64,000 nt of DNA from contig CALSLP010000001.1 of the NCBI GenBank assembly GCA_943787225.1, positions 1,028,964-1,092,963 of the forward strand. Reading direction: 5' to 3'. Source of the stretch: an uncultured Alphaproteobacteria bacterium (GTDB lineage: Bacteria; Pseudomonadota; Alphaproteobacteria; MPNO01; UBA2964). The notes beneath the pieces are model-generated. The model had not been told where the DNA came from and searched no databases. It saw nothing but the letters and a program-made list of their open reading frames with translations. Below, piece by piece: positions 19,380-28,689 of this stretch (position 1 is the first letter of the stretch; each line of letters opens with the position of its first letter). A program made the translations under genes and the position numbers.

Positions 19380-19889
19380 ATGCTTCCCAAAAACTCAGAT
19401 GACCAGGCAACAAGCAGCGGTGCGGCCGCCTCAAGCGCCACCCCAAAAGAAGCCCCCCCTATTATGCCATCGCGCATGGATGGCGCCCGTCCCGCGATCG
19501 TACGACGCGCCCGGGAGTATTCCGCCACGCCTGCCGAAGATCGCTCAGTCGGTGCCTATGGTGACAGTAAAAAACTTATTGTCGGTCGTGAGATTGCCCT
19601 CAACGGCGAAATCAGTGCCTGTGAAAAACTCGTCGTGGAAGGCCGCGTCGAAGCCAACATGAAAGATTGCCGCGAGATCGAAATTTCTGAATCCGGAACC
19701 TTCAAGGGGGAGGCAGAAATAGAGATAGCGGAAATCAGCGGCACATTTGAAGGCAACATCACCGCCCGTAAACTTTTGATTATCAGGTCAACAGGCCGGG
19801 TAACCGGGAAAGTTCGCGCCAGTCAGATGGAAGTCGAACGGGGTGGAGAAATTTCCGGCGAAATAGAAATTCTGCCGGAAGCTGAGTAG
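19380..19889 (+). CDS. Bactofilin (polymer-forming cytoskeletal protein)
   Basis: Bactofilins assemble into membrane-associated filaments that position cell-wall enzymes. The 169-residue protein has a disordered, Ala/Pro-rich N-terminus of about 65 residues. A right-handed beta-helix follows from about residue 70, with the repeating pattern GRVEANMKDCREIEIS / GTFKGEAEIEIAEI / GTFEGNITARKLLII / GRVTGKVRASQMEVE. It lies between the EI24 protein and a lipoprotein on the same strand. No M23 peptidase, a frequent bactofilin partner, is adjacent. Confidence 0.92.
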   Translation: MLPKNSDDQATSSGAAASSATPKEAPPIMPSRMDGARPAIVRRAREYSATPAEDRSVGAYGDSKKLIVGREIALNGEISACEKLVVEGRVEANMKDCREIEISESGTFKGEAEIEIAEISGTFEGNITARKLLIIRSTGRVTGKVRASQMEVERGGEISGEIEILPEAE

Positions 19890-19931
19890 ATCGACCTTAT
19901 TCTCTCTACTGTTCTTCAGGCCGACAGACGT

Positions 19932-20384
19932 ATGCGTTTATTAGTAATAGCCGCCGCGTTTTCCCTATCCGCCTGCGTTGCCGTAGAGGATACCCCCGCA
20001 ACGACCGCTCCAGACACGCCCGAAATCCCATCAGGGCGCGCAGAAAATCAAGAAGATCAGACAGCCTCGCGCCCCCCTGATGGCGAGCACAAGGCTTTCA
20101 AACCCTTGTCACCTGGCAAGCTGACCGGCCAAAGCAAAGAAGCGCTCCTAAAGCTGCTGGGGACCCCAAGTTTCAAACGCCGCGATTCACCGGCGGAGAT
20201 CTGGCGCTACCGGGATCAGAGTTGCCTACTGGATTTGTATTTGTACCCACCCGAAGGCTCTGGCGTCGCGGCACCGTTACAGGTCACTTTTATCGAAGCC
20301 CGAACACCTCAAGGCCCCAGCACACCGGTCGCAACCTGTCTCAACAAGATCCGGGGCCAGTTCATCGCAAAGGCGACGAGCTAA
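19932..20384 (+). CDS. Small outer-membrane lipoprotein, uncharacterised
   Basis: A 150-residue protein with a lipoprotein signal ending in a lipobox LSAC (Cys at residue 15), then a low-complexity Thr/Pro/Glu-rich spacer of about 50 residues. A compact C-terminal domain (LKLLGTPSFKRRDSPAEIWR, then CLLDLYLYP) resembles the SmpA/OmlA-like fold by pattern only. It follows the bactofilin gene by 42 bp and may be co-expressed. Its stop is 12 bp from the convergent nth stop. Function unknown. Confidence 0.75.
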   Translation: MRLLVIAAAFSLSACVAVEDTPATTAPDTPEIPSGRAENQEDQTASRPPDGEHKAFKPLSPGKLTGQSKEALLKLLGTPSFKRRDSPAEIWRYRDQSCLLDLYLYPPEGSGVAAPLQVTFIEARTPQGPSTPVATCLNKIRGQFIAKATS

Positions 20385-20396
20385 CACTGGACTCTT

Positions 20397-21044
20397 TTAG
20401 GAGGTAACCGTTGTCTTGGCCTTGAACTGGCAAAGATCAGCGACGATACAGTCAGGACATTCGGGCTTTCGCGCCTTGCAAACATATCGTCCATGCAGGA
20501 TCAGCCAATGATGAGCGTGGAGCATATAGGCTTCAGGCGTTCGTTTTAAAAATCCCTGCTCAACAATATCAACATTCTTGCCAGGCGCGATGCCTGTGCG
20601 ATTCCCGATGCGGAAAATATGTGTATCAACCGCAATCGTCGGCTCGCCAAAAGCGATATTGAGAACAACATTCGCGGTCTTGCGGCCAACCCCCGGCAAC
20701 TTGACCAAAGCGTCACGATCCTGCGGCACCTCGCTGTTATGCTCGGCAATGAGCATTTCGCTTAATCGGATGACATTCTTTGCTTTTGTACGATACAGCC
20801 CAATTGTTTTGACGTGCTCGGTAACCTTCTTCTCACCGAGCTTCACCATTTTTTCCGGCGTGTCGGCGATTTCAAAAAGCTTTTTCGTCGCCCGGTTTAC
20901 CCCGATATCTGTCGCCTGCGCTGACAGCACCACGGCAACCAATAATGTGTACACATTGACATAATCGAGCTCGCCCTGAGGCTCAGGATCAGCCTCTGCC
21001 AGACGTCGGTAAAACTCTTCGATATTCGCGCGTTTCATAACCAT
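20397..21044 (-). CDS. nth: Endonuclease III
   Basis: A bifunctional DNA glycosylase/AP lyase that removes oxidised pyrimidines. The 215-residue protein carries the helix-hairpin-helix KLPGVGRKTANVVLN (catalytic Lys) and the following AVDTHIFRIGNRTG (catalytic Asp). A C-terminal [4Fe-4S] loop is spaced C-x6-C-x2-C-x5-C (CKARKPECPDCIVADLC). The frame is intact and full length. ATG at 21044 or at 21038 (MKRANIEEF) could be used. Confidence 0.96.
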   Translation of the reverse strand: MVMKRANIEEFYRRLAEADPEPQGELDYVNVYTLLVAVVLSAQATDIGVNRATKKLFEIADTPEKMVKLGEKKVTEHVKTIGLYRTKAKNVIRLSEMLIAEHNSEVPQDRDALVKLPGVGRKTANVVLNIAFGEPTIAVDTHIFRIGNRTGIAPGKNVDIVEQGFLKRTPEAYMLHAHHWLILHGRYVCKARKPECPDCIVADLCQFKAKTTVTS

Positions 21045-21082
21045 GCATCTCTTGTACCCTAATCCGGCAAATGGTTCATCCC

Positions 21083-21109
21083 GTTAACCAATAACCATGT
21101 TTGTTAACC
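21083..21109. promoter_or_regulatory. Paired GTTAACC sites between nth and DUF2244
   Basis: Two identical GTTAACC heptamers start exactly 20 bp apart (21083 and 21103), with a related ATAACCA between them, in the divergent intergenic region. The TTAACC core resembles a CtrA half-site, but the spacing differs from the classical TTAA-N7-TTAA. A possible cell-cycle or local regulator site; unproven. Confidence 0.3.
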
Positions 21110-21154
21110 TTGATAGTTGTTGCGCAACCCAAGAGTCTCGGTAATCTAAAGGCC

Positions 21155-21679
21155 ATGGACAGGGATGCCCAAACATTAACGAATGAGCTGGATTTAGAAA
21201 AATCACCCGCCATCCGATTCGATGCGGTCTTGCAACCGCATACCAGCCTTGGTCCTCAGGGTTTTCTCCTTTTGATGGCCGTTATCGGCGTTATCAGCTT
21301 TACCGCCGGTGTCGCCTTTATCATGGTTGGGTCCTGGCCAGTCTACGGATTTGTTGGGCTTGATATTGTTCTGGTCTATGTCGCCTATAAATCTAATTTC
21401 CGCGATACCAGGCGCTACGAAACCGTCAAACTGACCGATAAACAGCTAATTGTTGAACGAGTCGGTCCAACAGGAAAACGCAAGAAATGGACCTTCCAGA
21501 CCTATTGGTTGAAGATTGATTTGGAAGACCCGCCAACGCCAGAAAGTGCCTTGATGCTACGGAGCCATGGCAAGGTTTTGGAGATCGGCAGCTTTTTAGC
21601 GCCCCATGAGAAACTTGACCTGGCAACCACTTTGCGGCGCGAGCTGAACAAGCTACAGCGTCCTCCGCAGCCCCAATAA
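21155..21679 (+). CDS. DUF2244 integral membrane protein
   Basis: About 174 residues from the ATG at 21155 (MDRDAQTLTNELDLEKS); the frame extends upstream to a TTG at 21101, but that stretch is not conserved-looking. Two adjacent hydrophobic segments (GFLLLMAVIGVISFTAGVAF and VYGFVGLDIVLVYVAY) are followed by a cytoplasmic beta domain (VKLTDKQLIVERVGPTGKRK, FLAPHEKLDLATTLRREL). This layout fits DUF2244, which is common beside nth in alphaproteobacteria. Function unknown. Confidence 0.85.
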   Translation: MDRDAQTLTNELDLEKSPAIRFDAVLQPHTSLGPQGFLLLMAVIGVISFTAGVAFIMVGSWPVYGFVGLDIVLVYVAYKSNFRDTRRYETVKLTDKQLIVERVGPTGKRKKWTFQTYWLKIDLEDPPTPESALMLRSHGKVLEIGSFLAPHEKLDLATTLRRELNKLQRPPQPQ

Positions 21680-21735
21680 ATGCCGGGCTGTCGAACACTC
21701 CGGACCCCGCCTTCAGACCCAACAGGAACCTGCGC

Positions 21736-21765
21736 GTTAACGATTATTAAGGTTAACACGTTAAC
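21736..21765. promoter_or_regulatory. Cluster of three GTTAAC palindromes
   Basis: GTTAAC occurs at 21736, 21752 and 21760. The last two form GGTTAAC-AC-GTTAACC, a perfect 7-bp inverted repeat. It lies after DUF2244 and about 135 bp before a small secreted-peptide ORF, so it could act on that gene. It mirrors the GTTAACC pair at 21083-21109. Confidence 0.3.
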
Positions 21766-21898
21766 CGTCGCGATATTTGACAGTTACCAGTCTGTATCTT
21801 GCCAGAGTACAACTAACCCATTTTTTTTGATTGGATTAACCTAACTGGCATCATGCTTGCATAACACTTTGTTAAGAATCATCGGGGGGAAGCAATTG

Positions 21899-22066
21899 AT
21901 GGAGATTGTACCGATGTTCGATCAAACGACGCGCTTCCAGATCGCCTTCCGGCGGGTGGCTGCCATTGCCGGACTCACTCTTTTAGTCATGGCGGCCGGT
22001 ATTAACTGGTCACATGCTGCTAGCACAGCAAAAGCGGACTCTCGGCCTTTCGGAACTCAAATATAA
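21899..22066 (+). CDS. Small secreted or membrane peptide (55 residues)
   Basis: A short ORF with a good ribosome site (GGGGGGAAG, 6 bp before ATG). It encodes MEIVPMFDQTTRFQIAFRR, then a hydrophobic core VAAIAGLTLLVMAAGINWS and a signal-peptidase-like AHAAS-type site (HAAS), leaving a mature tail of only about 14 residues. No family recognised. The stop overlaps the 3' end of the convergent FkbM gene by 10 bp. It could instead be the truncated front of a lost secreted protein. Confidence 0.4.
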   Translation: MEIVPMFDQTTRFQIAFRRVAAIAGLTLLVMAAGINWSHAASTAKADSRPFGTQI

Positions 22067-22842
22067 GGCTGTGGCCTGACCAGCGTTTCGCATTTTTCCT
22101 GGGGAATCGCGATCGTATTCCAGCTGGCGCGCGAGACACCCGAAGCAGTCGAGAGCGGTTTCTCGCCGTCGAAAAGCTTGTAACCACTTTCCATAAAGAT
22201 CGCCGTTATTTCATCCGATTGTTCGTCGCCGACTTCGCACATGATAACGGGGCGGGCTTCGTTCAGCATTTTAATCTGACCCCGAAAGACTTCGACTTCA
22301 GCACCCTCAACGTCACACTTGATTAGATCCGGCTTCGGCTGATTTTCGAGCAGCCAATCCAACGTAAATGTCGGGACCGTATACTCCTCCATCACGCCGC
22401 CAGTTTGACTATGGCCATATTCCGCCAATGAATTAGAGGCCCGCGAACGCGCCGCCAGATTAAACTGACGCAGGCCAACACCGCTCGCCACAGCCACCGG
22501 GACAATCGTTACCGGCGCGCTTGCCGCCGGTTGAGCTGAGCGCGACCGTCGGAGAATTTGCAGGAGCCAACTATCAGGCTCAAACGCCACCACCGCACCA
22601 CCGACACCGGACTTGGCCGCTGCCGCAAAAGTCAGCAGGCCAACATTGGCACCGATATCCCAGACAACATTCCCAGGCTGCACCAGCTCTCGCACATTCC
22701 GCAAGAGAGGCGGGTCCGCTTTATCCATCGACTTAAAGAGAAATTTTAGCCCGGCCGCCGGCGTCACATAAATCGGCACGCTATTATAAAGTGGGGGGAA
22801 GTCGTCGCCGGTACACCCATGAACGCGTGATGTTTTCAACAA
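22057..22842 (-). CDS. FkbM family methyltransferase
   Basis: A SAM-dependent methyltransferase of 261 residues, typical of enzymes that methylate sugar or polyketide hydroxyls. GNVVWDIGANVGLLTFAAA is SAM motif I (near residue 60) and VVAFEPDSWLLQIL is motif II. PDLIKCDVEGAEVEVFRGQ is the FkbM signature (KxDVEGxE) near residue 172. The only in-frame start near 22842 is TTG, so the N-terminus may be mis-set. It is isolated from other glycan genes. Target unknown. Confidence 0.83.
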   Translation of the reverse strand: MLKTSRVHGCTGDDFPPLYNSVPIYVTPAAGLKFLFKSMDKADPPLLRNVRELVQPGNVVWDIGANVGLLTFAAAAKSGVGGAVVAFEPDSWLLQILRRSRSAQPAASAPVTIVPVAVASGVGLRQFNLAARSRASNSLAEYGHSQTGGVMEEYTVPTFTLDWLLENQPKPDLIKCDVEGAEVEVFRGQIKMLNEARPVIMCEVGDEQSDEITAIFMESGYKLFDGEKPLSTASGVSRASWNTIAIPQEKCETLVRPQPYI

Positions 22843-23063
22843 AATTTCTTAGCGCTAACGTGACAGACATAATACTCAAACTCAGCCGAAGAACCGTTTT
22901 GCGGACAGCCATAAAGGGAATCATCAGCGCGACGCCCTGACTTTAACCATACGCTATCAGAGATAGAACGTAGGATAAATTCTTCTTACCTCACGAAAGA
23001 TGTTGCGCAAACGTCGCAATATCCGGGTGGGCTAATGCAGCTTTGCTCCGTATCCTTTGGCCC

Positions 23064-23939
23064 ATGAGACAAAATGGCGATCAACAGACGCGAGACTATC
23101 AACGCGTGGAAAGGGCGATACAGTTCTTGCACCGGAACTTCCGCGATCAGCCTTCTCTCGATGAAATCGCACAGGCTGCAAATCTCAGCCCGTACCATTT
23201 CCAGCGCCTCTTTACACGCTGGGCCGGCGTCAGCCCCACGCGCTTCATGCAGGCTCTCAGCCTCAAAGAAGCAAAAAGGGCTCTGGTGCGGAGCGAAAGC
23301 GTTCTCGATGCCAGCCTGACAGCAGGACTTTCAGGACCTGGGAGGTTGCACGATTTATTCGTAACCTTTGAAGCGATGACGCCCGGCGACTTTAAAATTC
23401 AGGGGAAAGGTTTGACGGTTCGCTATGGCATCCATGCGAGTCCATATGGCAGTTTCGTCATCGCGATGACGGATCGCGGGATTTGCGGCCTGCAGTTTAT
23501 CGAAGACGAAAATACCGATGCCGCCCTTCGCGCCATCCGCAGCCAACTACCAGCGGCTAACTTCATCACCGCCCCGAAAGAAACCGGCCCAATCGCCGAG
23601 GCAATATTTAGGGCAGACAAATCGAATACGTCTGTGTCAATTTCCGTCATTGGAACAAATTTTCAAATCAGGGTTTGGCGGGCTCTTCTGTCAATCCCGC
23701 CCGGTTCTCTGGTGAGCTATGGCGGGCTGGCAAAAGCCATGGCGATGCCAAAGGCGGCGAGGGCCGTCGGCAGCGCTATTGGCGCGAACCCCGTTGCGTA
23801 CATAATTCCCTGCCACCGGGCCATCCGGGCAACCGGGTTGATAGACACCAACTACCGTTGGGGACCGGCTCGGAAGCTAGCGATGATCGGCAGAGAAGCC
23901 GCAAAAAACGTCACCGAAGAAACAAGCCAACAGCCTTAA
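23064..23939 (+). CDS. AraC-AGT protein: Ada-like O6-alkylguanine-DNA alkyltransferase
   Basis: Repairs O6-alkylguanine by transferring the alkyl group to itself and probably also regulates transcription. An AraC-type helix-turn-helix (RNFRDQPSLDEIAQAANLSP then YHFQRLFTRWAG) covers residues 20-110. The AGT domain follows, with the acceptor Cys in PVAYIIPCHRAI near residue 255. The usual N-terminal Ada zinc domain that senses methyl phosphotriesters is missing, as in several alphaproteobacterial Ada-like proteins. The start is ATG 23064; a TTG at 23043 is also possible. Its stop overlaps that of dapB (TTAA). Confidence 0.92.
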   Translation: MRQNGDQQTRDYQRVERAIQFLHRNFRDQPSLDEIAQAANLSPYHFQRLFTRWAGVSPTRFMQALSLKEAKRALVRSESVLDASLTAGLSGPGRLHDLFVTFEAMTPGDFKIQGKGLTVRYGIHASPYGSFVIAMTDRGICGLQFIEDENTDAALRAIRSQLPAANFITAPKETGPIAEAIFRADKSNTSVSISVIGTNFQIRVWRALLSIPPGSLVSYGGLAKAMAMPKAARAVGSAIGANPVAYIIPCHRAIRATGLIDTNYRWGPARKLAMIGREAAKNVTEETSQQP

Positions 23940-24745
23940 CCAAGCTGCAAAACATCGAGCATCGAATAAAGACCCTTGTCTTTGTCTCGCGCCCAAAGTG
24001 TTGCCTGTACCGCGCCCCGCGCAAAGATTTGCCGGGATCCAGCCTTATGGGTCAATTCAATGCGCTCACCATCCGCGGCAAAAATGACCGTATGCTCTCC
24101 CGCAACATCGCCGCCGCGCAATGTTGCAAATCCGATTGTGCCCCTTTCACGGGGGTCCATAATTCCTTCACGTGATAAAACACCCGATTCATCCAGCGAT
24201 GTACCACGCCCCGCGGCGGCGGCGCGACCGAGCCCCAAAGCTGTGCCAGACGGTGCATCTACCTTGTGACGATGGTGCATCTCGACAACTTCAATATCAA
24301 AATCTTCATCGAGGATAGACGCAACCTGACGGGTAAGGGCAAAGAGAATATTCACCCCCATGCTCATATTCGGGGCGTAAACGATGGTTGTATTTTTACC
24401 GGCGACCTCCAGAGCTTTTTCATCCTCTGGCGTCAGCCCGGTCGTGCCAATGATATGAATGCACCCGGCATCAACCGCGCGTGCCGCATGAGCGACTGTC
24501 GCCTCAGGCACCGAAAATTCAATCACCGCATCGACCTGGCCAAATAAAGCTGCGGCGTCATCAACGATCTCAACCCCTAAAGGGCCACAACCTGCGACCT
24601 CACCTGCGTCTTTGCCGATGGCGTCACTGCCTGGGCGTTCGCTGGCAGCAGAAACGACACACCCGTTCGTTTCGGTAACTTGCCGGATAACGGCGCCGCC
24701 CATGCGACCGGAGGCTCCGACAACGCCAATCTTCATATCCGTCAT
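23936..24745 (-). CDS. dapB: 4-hydroxy-tetrahydrodipicolinate reductase
   Basis: Reduces 4-hydroxy-tetrahydrodipicolinate with NAD(P)H in lysine and diaminopimelate synthesis. The 269-residue protein has the nucleotide motif KIGVVGASGRMGGAV (residues 5-19) and the catalytic block VEMHHRHKVDAPSGTALGLG near residue 155. Also present is HIIGTTGLTPEDEKAL near 95. It lies 110 bp downstream of dnaJ on the same strand, a conserved alphaproteobacterial order. Confidence 0.97.
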   Translation of the reverse strand: MTDMKIGVVGASGRMGGAVIRQVTETNGCVVSAASERPGSDAIGKDAGEVAGCGPLGVEIVDDAAALFGQVDAVIEFSVPEATVAHAARAVDAGCIHIIGTTGLTPEDEKALEVAGKNTTIVYAPNMSMGVNILFALTRQVASILDEDFDIEVVEMHHRHKVDAPSGTALGLGRAAAAGRGTSLDESGVLSREGIMDPRERGTIGFATLRGGDVAGEHTVIFAADGERIELTHKAGSRQIFARGAVQATLWARDKDKGLYSMLDVLQLG

Positions 24746-24855
24746 TTCAAATTCCTTTATCTACGAACGCGCATAATACATCGCCAATCCCAAAGATCGA
24801 ATTCCGGGACCAACATAGAACACAGTAAGGTTTTAGAGATGCCGTCTATAAGACG

Positions 24856-25998
24856 TCAATCGGTCAGGTCGTCCCACAGCTCTTTGGCTTTGGAGAAGAA
24901 TCCTTCAGATTCGGGGCTGGTCGATTTGCCGCCCCCTTTACCTGTCGGTTTCAGCGTATCCTGAAAGTCCTGGAGCTTTGCTTTTTGCTCCTTCGTCAGA
25001 TTGACCGGCGTTTCGACCTGTAAATCGATATACATGTCGCCACGGCCTTCGCCATGGAGACCGCTCATGCCCTTACCACGCAGCCGCATCCGATGACCGG
25101 ACTGCGCGCCAACAGGAATGGTTACCTTGGCCCGGCTACCATCGATCGACGGCACTTCAACCGAACCACCCAAGGCAGCCGTCGTCATCGGAATGGGGAC
25201 CGCGCAAAAAATATCAGCACCGTCTCGCTGAAACAACGGATGGGCACCAACCGCGATGAATATATACAGATCGCCCGGCGGGGCGCCGCGACCACCAGCT
25301 TCTCCTTCTCCGGAAAGCCTGATCCGCATGCCGTCTTCAACGCCTTCAGGGATCGTGACCTCTAAAGTCTTTTCTTTGCGGACAGCCCCGGTACCACTGC
25401 AATCGCCACAGGGCGACGCGATAACCCGGCCTTCGCCATGACAGGTTGGGCAGGTGCGTTCGATGGTAAAGAAACCCTGGCTCGCGCGGACCTTGCCATG
25501 TCCCTGACACGTGCCGCAGGTCGATGGCTGTGTGCCTTTTTTGGCCCCTGAACCGCTGCAGGTTTCGCAATTGACCGAGGTCGGAACGCGAATCCGGGTT
25601 TCGCGACCACGATGCGCATCATCAAGCGAAATTTCGAGATTGTACCTAAGATCAGAGCCGCGTGACGCCCGACCACCAGCTTGCTGGCGGCCACTAAAGT
25701 CGCCAAACATTTCGTCAAAAATATCAGCGAACCCGCCACCGCCAAATCCGCCACCACCGCCGCCGCCATTTCCTTCAAAAGCGGCATGACCGTATTGATC
25801 ATAGGCGGCTCGCTTCTGCTCATCTTTCAGAATGTCATAGGCTTCGCCGGCTTCCTTGAATTTTTGTTCAGCCGCATCGTCACCCTGATTTCGATCAGGG
25901 TGATACTGCATCGCTTTTTTGCGATACGCTTTTTTAATTTCGTCGGCTGACGAGTTCTGGGCAACGCCCAGAACATCATAAAAATCCTGTTTAGCCAT
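24856..25998 (-). CDS. dnaJ: Chaperone DnaJ
   Basis: Hsp40 co-chaperone that delivers substrates to DnaK and stimulates its ATPase. It has the J-domain with the HPD triad ([12 protein letters not shown] near residue 32), then a Gly/Phe-rich linker ([20 protein letters not shown]). The zinc domain has four CxxCxGxG repeats ([32 protein letters not shown]), and two beta-sandwich substrate domains follow. At 380 residues it is full length. It follows dnaK by 41 bp. Confidence 0.98.
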   Translation of the reverse strand: MAKQDFYDVLGVAQNSSADEIKKAYRKKAMQYHPDRNQGDDAAEQKFKEAGEAYDILKDEQKRAAYDQYGHAAFEGNGGGGGGGFGGGGFADIFDEMFGDFSGRQQAGGRASRGSDLRYNLEISLDDAHRGRETRIRVPTSVNCETCSGSGAKKGTQPSTCGTCQGHGKVRASQGFFTIERTCPTCHGEGRVIASPCGDCSGTGAVRKEKTLEVTIPEGVEDGMRIRLSGEGEAGGRGAPPGDLYIFIAVGAHPLFQRDGADIFCAVPIPMTTAALGGSVEVPSIDGSRAKVTIPVGAQSGHRMRLRGKGMSGLHGEGRGDMYIDLQVETPVNLTKEQKAKLQDFQDTLKPTGKGGGKSTSPESEGFFSKAKELWDDLTD

Positions 25999-26039
25999 CA
26001 GGCGAACTCCGGCACGATTACGACGGGTCTAAAAATCGC

Positions 26040-27983
26040 CTAAGCAGATTTGTCTTTTTTGTCGTCTTTGACCTCTTCGAAGTCGGCATCAACGACCGTC
26101 GGATCATCCGCAGCAGCACTGGCACCATCAGCACCACCCGCATCGGTAAAGCCGTCGCCTGCTTGGCCCGCACTTTCCTGCTCGGCCTTATACATGGCTT
26201 CACCAAGCTTCATGCCTGACTGGGACAACGCTTCGATTTTAGCCTTAATGGCTTCGCTATCATCACCGTCCATCACCTCGCGCAAGGCTGCGATATCCGC
26301 TTCGACCTGTGTCTTATCGGCCTCATCGATTTTATCGCCGTGCTCGCTCAGGTTTTTCTCTGTGGCATAAACCAGACCATCCGCCTGGTTAAACAGCTCA
26401 ACCTTTTCCTTGCGGGCCTTATCGTCATCGGCATGGCTTTCGGCTTCCTTAACCATGGTTTCAATCTCATCTTCGCTGAGACCGCCAGACGCCTGGATAC
26501 GGATCTGCTGTTCTTTGCCGGTTGCCTTATCTTTGGCGCCAACATTCACAATGCCATTCGCATCGATATCAAAAGTTACTTCGATCTGCGGCACACCACG
26601 CGGCGCGGCCGGGATACCCATCAAATCGAACTGACCCAGAACTTTATTATCAGCCGCCATCTCGCGTTCACCCTGGAACACGCGAATCGTCACTGCACTC
26701 TGACTGTCTTCAGCCGTCGAGAATGTCTGGCTCTTCTTCGTCGGGATCGTCGTGTTGCGATCGATCAATCGCGTAAACACACCACCCAGCGTTTCAATAC
26801 CAAGCGATAGAGGCGTCACATCAAGAAGCAGAACGTCTTTGACATCACCGGTCAGAACACCGGCCTGAATTGCCGCACCGAGGGCCACAACTTCATCAGG
26901 GTTCACGCCGCGATGGGGCTCGCGACCAAAGAAAGATTTCACTGCTTCGAAAACCTTGGGCATGCGGGTCATGCCGCCAACCAGGATAACCTCGTCGATT
27001 TCACCGGCAGAAAGTCCAGCGTCCTTCAAGGCCGCTTTGCAGGGTTCAATCGTTCGGGCGACAAGTTCCTCGACCAGCGCTTCAAGCTTGGCGCGGGTAA
27101 GCTTGATGTTGAGATGCTTCGGCCCACTGGCATCCGCCGTCACAAAGGGCAGATTCACTTCAGTTTGCGTTGAAGACGACAGCTCGATTTTGGCTTTCTC
27201 AGCCGCTTCCTTCAGGCGCTGCAGAGCGAGCTTGTCTGTCCGCAGATCAATGGCCTGCTCTTTTTTAAATTCTTCGGCAAGATAATCAATGATCTTGGCG
27301 TCAAAATCCTCACCGCCGAGGAAGGTGTCGCCATTCGTTGATTTAACCTCAAAGACTCCATCGCCGATTTCAAGAACCGAGACATCAAACGTACCGCCAC
27401 CAAGATCATAAACAGCGATAGTGCCGGTTTCTTTTTTATCAAGACCATAGGCCAGTGCAGCGGCGGTCGGCTCATTGATAATGCGCAGGACATCCAGACC
27501 AGCGATCCGGCCGGCATCTTTTGTTGCCTGACGCTGTGAGTCATTAAAATACGCCGGAACCGTAATGACGGCTTCAGTAACGTCCTCGCCGAGATGGGCC
27601 TCGGCATCTTCTTTCAGCTTCATCAGAATGAAAGCGGAAATTTCACTCGGCGAATATTGTTTGCCCCGGGAATCGACCCAGGCATCACCGTTATCGGCCT
27701 TAACAATAGAATAAGGGACGAGGTCCATGTCCTTCGACGTCATCGGATCGTCGAACGGGCGGCCAATCAATCGCTTGATGGCAAACAATGTGTTTTCCGG
27801 GTTGGTGACGCCTTGGCGTTTCGCCGCCTGGCCCACAAGACGTTCGCCGTCTTCCGTAAACGCAACCATCGAGGGGGTCGTCCGACCACCTTCACTGTTT
27901 TCAATAACGCGCGCTTCACTGCCTTCCATGACAGCAACACAGGAATTGGTCGTTCCTAAATCAATACCGATAACTTTGGCCAT
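26040..27983 (-). CDS. dnaK: Chaperone DnaK (Hsp70)
   Basis: ATP-driven Hsp70 chaperone, 647 residues. The N-terminal ATPase domain opens with [17 protein letters not shown] and has [16 protein letters not shown] and [15 protein letters not shown]. The substrate-binding domain includes [20 protein letters not shown], and the C-terminus ends with an acidic tail ([18 protein letters not shown]). It is preceded by a ribosome site AGAGGG and a sigma32-type promoter. First gene of the dnaK-dnaJ pair. Confidence 0.99.
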   Translation of the reverse strand: MAKVIGIDLGTTNSCVAVMEGSEARVIENSEGGRTTPSMVAFTEDGERLVGQAAKRQGVTNPENTLFAIKRLIGRPFDDPMTSKDMDLVPYSIVKADNGDAWVDSRGKQYSPSEISAFILMKLKEDAEAHLGEDVTEAVITVPAYFNDSQRQATKDAGRIAGLDVLRIINEPTAAALAYGLDKKETGTIAVYDLGGGTFDVSVLEIGDGVFEVKSTNGDTFLGGEDFDAKIIDYLAEEFKKEQAIDLRTDKLALQRLKEAAEKAKIELSSSTQTEVNLPFVTADASGPKHLNIKLTRAKLEALVEELVARTIEPCKAALKDAGLSAGEIDEVILVGGMTRMPKVFEAVKSFFGREPHRGVNPDEVVALGAAIQAGVLTGDVKDVLLLDVTPLSLGIETLGGVFTRLIDRNTTIPTKKSQTFSTAEDSQSAVTIRVFQGEREMAADNKVLGQFDLMGIPAAPRGVPQIEVTFDIDANGIVNVGAKDKATGKEQQIRIQASGGLSEDEIETMVKEAESHADDDKARKEKVELFNQADGLVYATEKNLSEHGDKIDEADKTQVEADIAALREVMDGDDSEAIKAKIEALSQSGMKLGEAMYKAEQESAGQAGDGFTDAGGADGASAAADDPTVVDADFEEVKDDKKDKSA

Positions 27984-28105
27984 TGTGCCCTCTTGTTTCG
28001 TGGCGAACCCCGCCAGCCCGAATATCCGGCGCGTGCGAAATCCCCAAATAATAATGTTTCATAATAACCACGCCGAGACTTGATGCATGGCGTTGGCTTA
28101 TGAAG

Positions 28106-28137
28106 CCTATATAGGCACGATATTTGGGGGTCGCAAG
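28106..28137 (-). promoter_or_regulatory. Sigma32 heat-shock promoter of dnaKJ
   Basis: On the minus strand, CTTGCG (-35, 28137-28132), a 16-bp spacer and CCTATATAGG (-10, 28115-28106) match the alphaproteobacterial RpoH pattern CTTG-N-CYTATnTnnG at every fixed -10 position. The predicted transcript starts about 115 nt before the dnaK ATG. The -10 lies within a perfect 12-bp palindrome, GCCTATATAGGC (28105-28116). Confidence 0.8.
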
Positions 28138-28689
28138 CACTCTTCGGCGGTGTTTTTACATGTTTTTTTGCATTTTGGCGAATTTTTTGCGGTTAAACGT
28201 AATAAAGTCTCAAGAATGCCGGTTTTCCGGGCTATTTTATCCCGGGGATTCTCTCGGCTATACACCAAGCTGGCCTCCCAGGGTCCTTCAAACACTGTTT
28301 TTGACAACAAGCTAAAACTGGATAGGGCCAAACCCGAACAACTCACATCGGTGAACCAGACCGAAAGCCCAGACCAGGAATTGAAATGGTTGAATTTCTT
28401 TCGGAGACCAGAATATCAATAAATGCCGGAAAACAGGGGTTACAGATCCTATACCGTTTCTCGGGATAGGCTCTCCGTCCCTCATGCCCTGATCCTTTGG
28501 CTCCGACCCCAAAGGCGGCTTTATCGTCAAAACCACCGTCCTAAACAGGTATTACCAATTTATCCGTAGCCGTCGGCCAGAACAGTTTTCCCCATTTTTC
28601 TAGGAGATTACCTGGTAATACATCTAGTTGTTATCAGGTAAAAACTGATCCGCGACGCTCTAAGGCCAGAAAGCTTTGAACCAAATAAC
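28138..28689. other. Long intergenic gap between grpE and the dnaK promoter
   Basis: About 550 bp, visibly AT-richer than the flanks, with T-runs (for example near 28157-28190). The only ORF of note (28087-28422, plus strand, overlapping the dnaK promoter) shows no family likeness and no good ribosome site, so I call no gene. Two weak dyads occur: CCTAT...ATAGG near 28450-28472 and TTACCTG...CAGGTAA near 28609-28641. The latter might end the grpE transcript but lacks a T-tract. Confidence 0.5.

Noticed and set aside
22100..22842. Overlapping plus-strand ORFs inside the FkbM gene
   Set aside because: They are antisense shadows with no recognisable domains; the minus strand has clear SAM motifs.
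28132..28145. CIRCE half-site (GAGTGCTTG) near the dnaK promoter
   Set aside because: No matching inverted half TTAGCACTC at the required distance.
28087..28422. 111-codon plus-strand ORF upstream of dnaK
   Set aside because: No family likeness or ribosome site, and it overlaps the dnaK promoter on the opposite strand.
28609..28641. Intrinsic terminator for hrcA-grpE
   Set aside because: The 7-bp stem has a long loop and no following T-tract on the minus strand.
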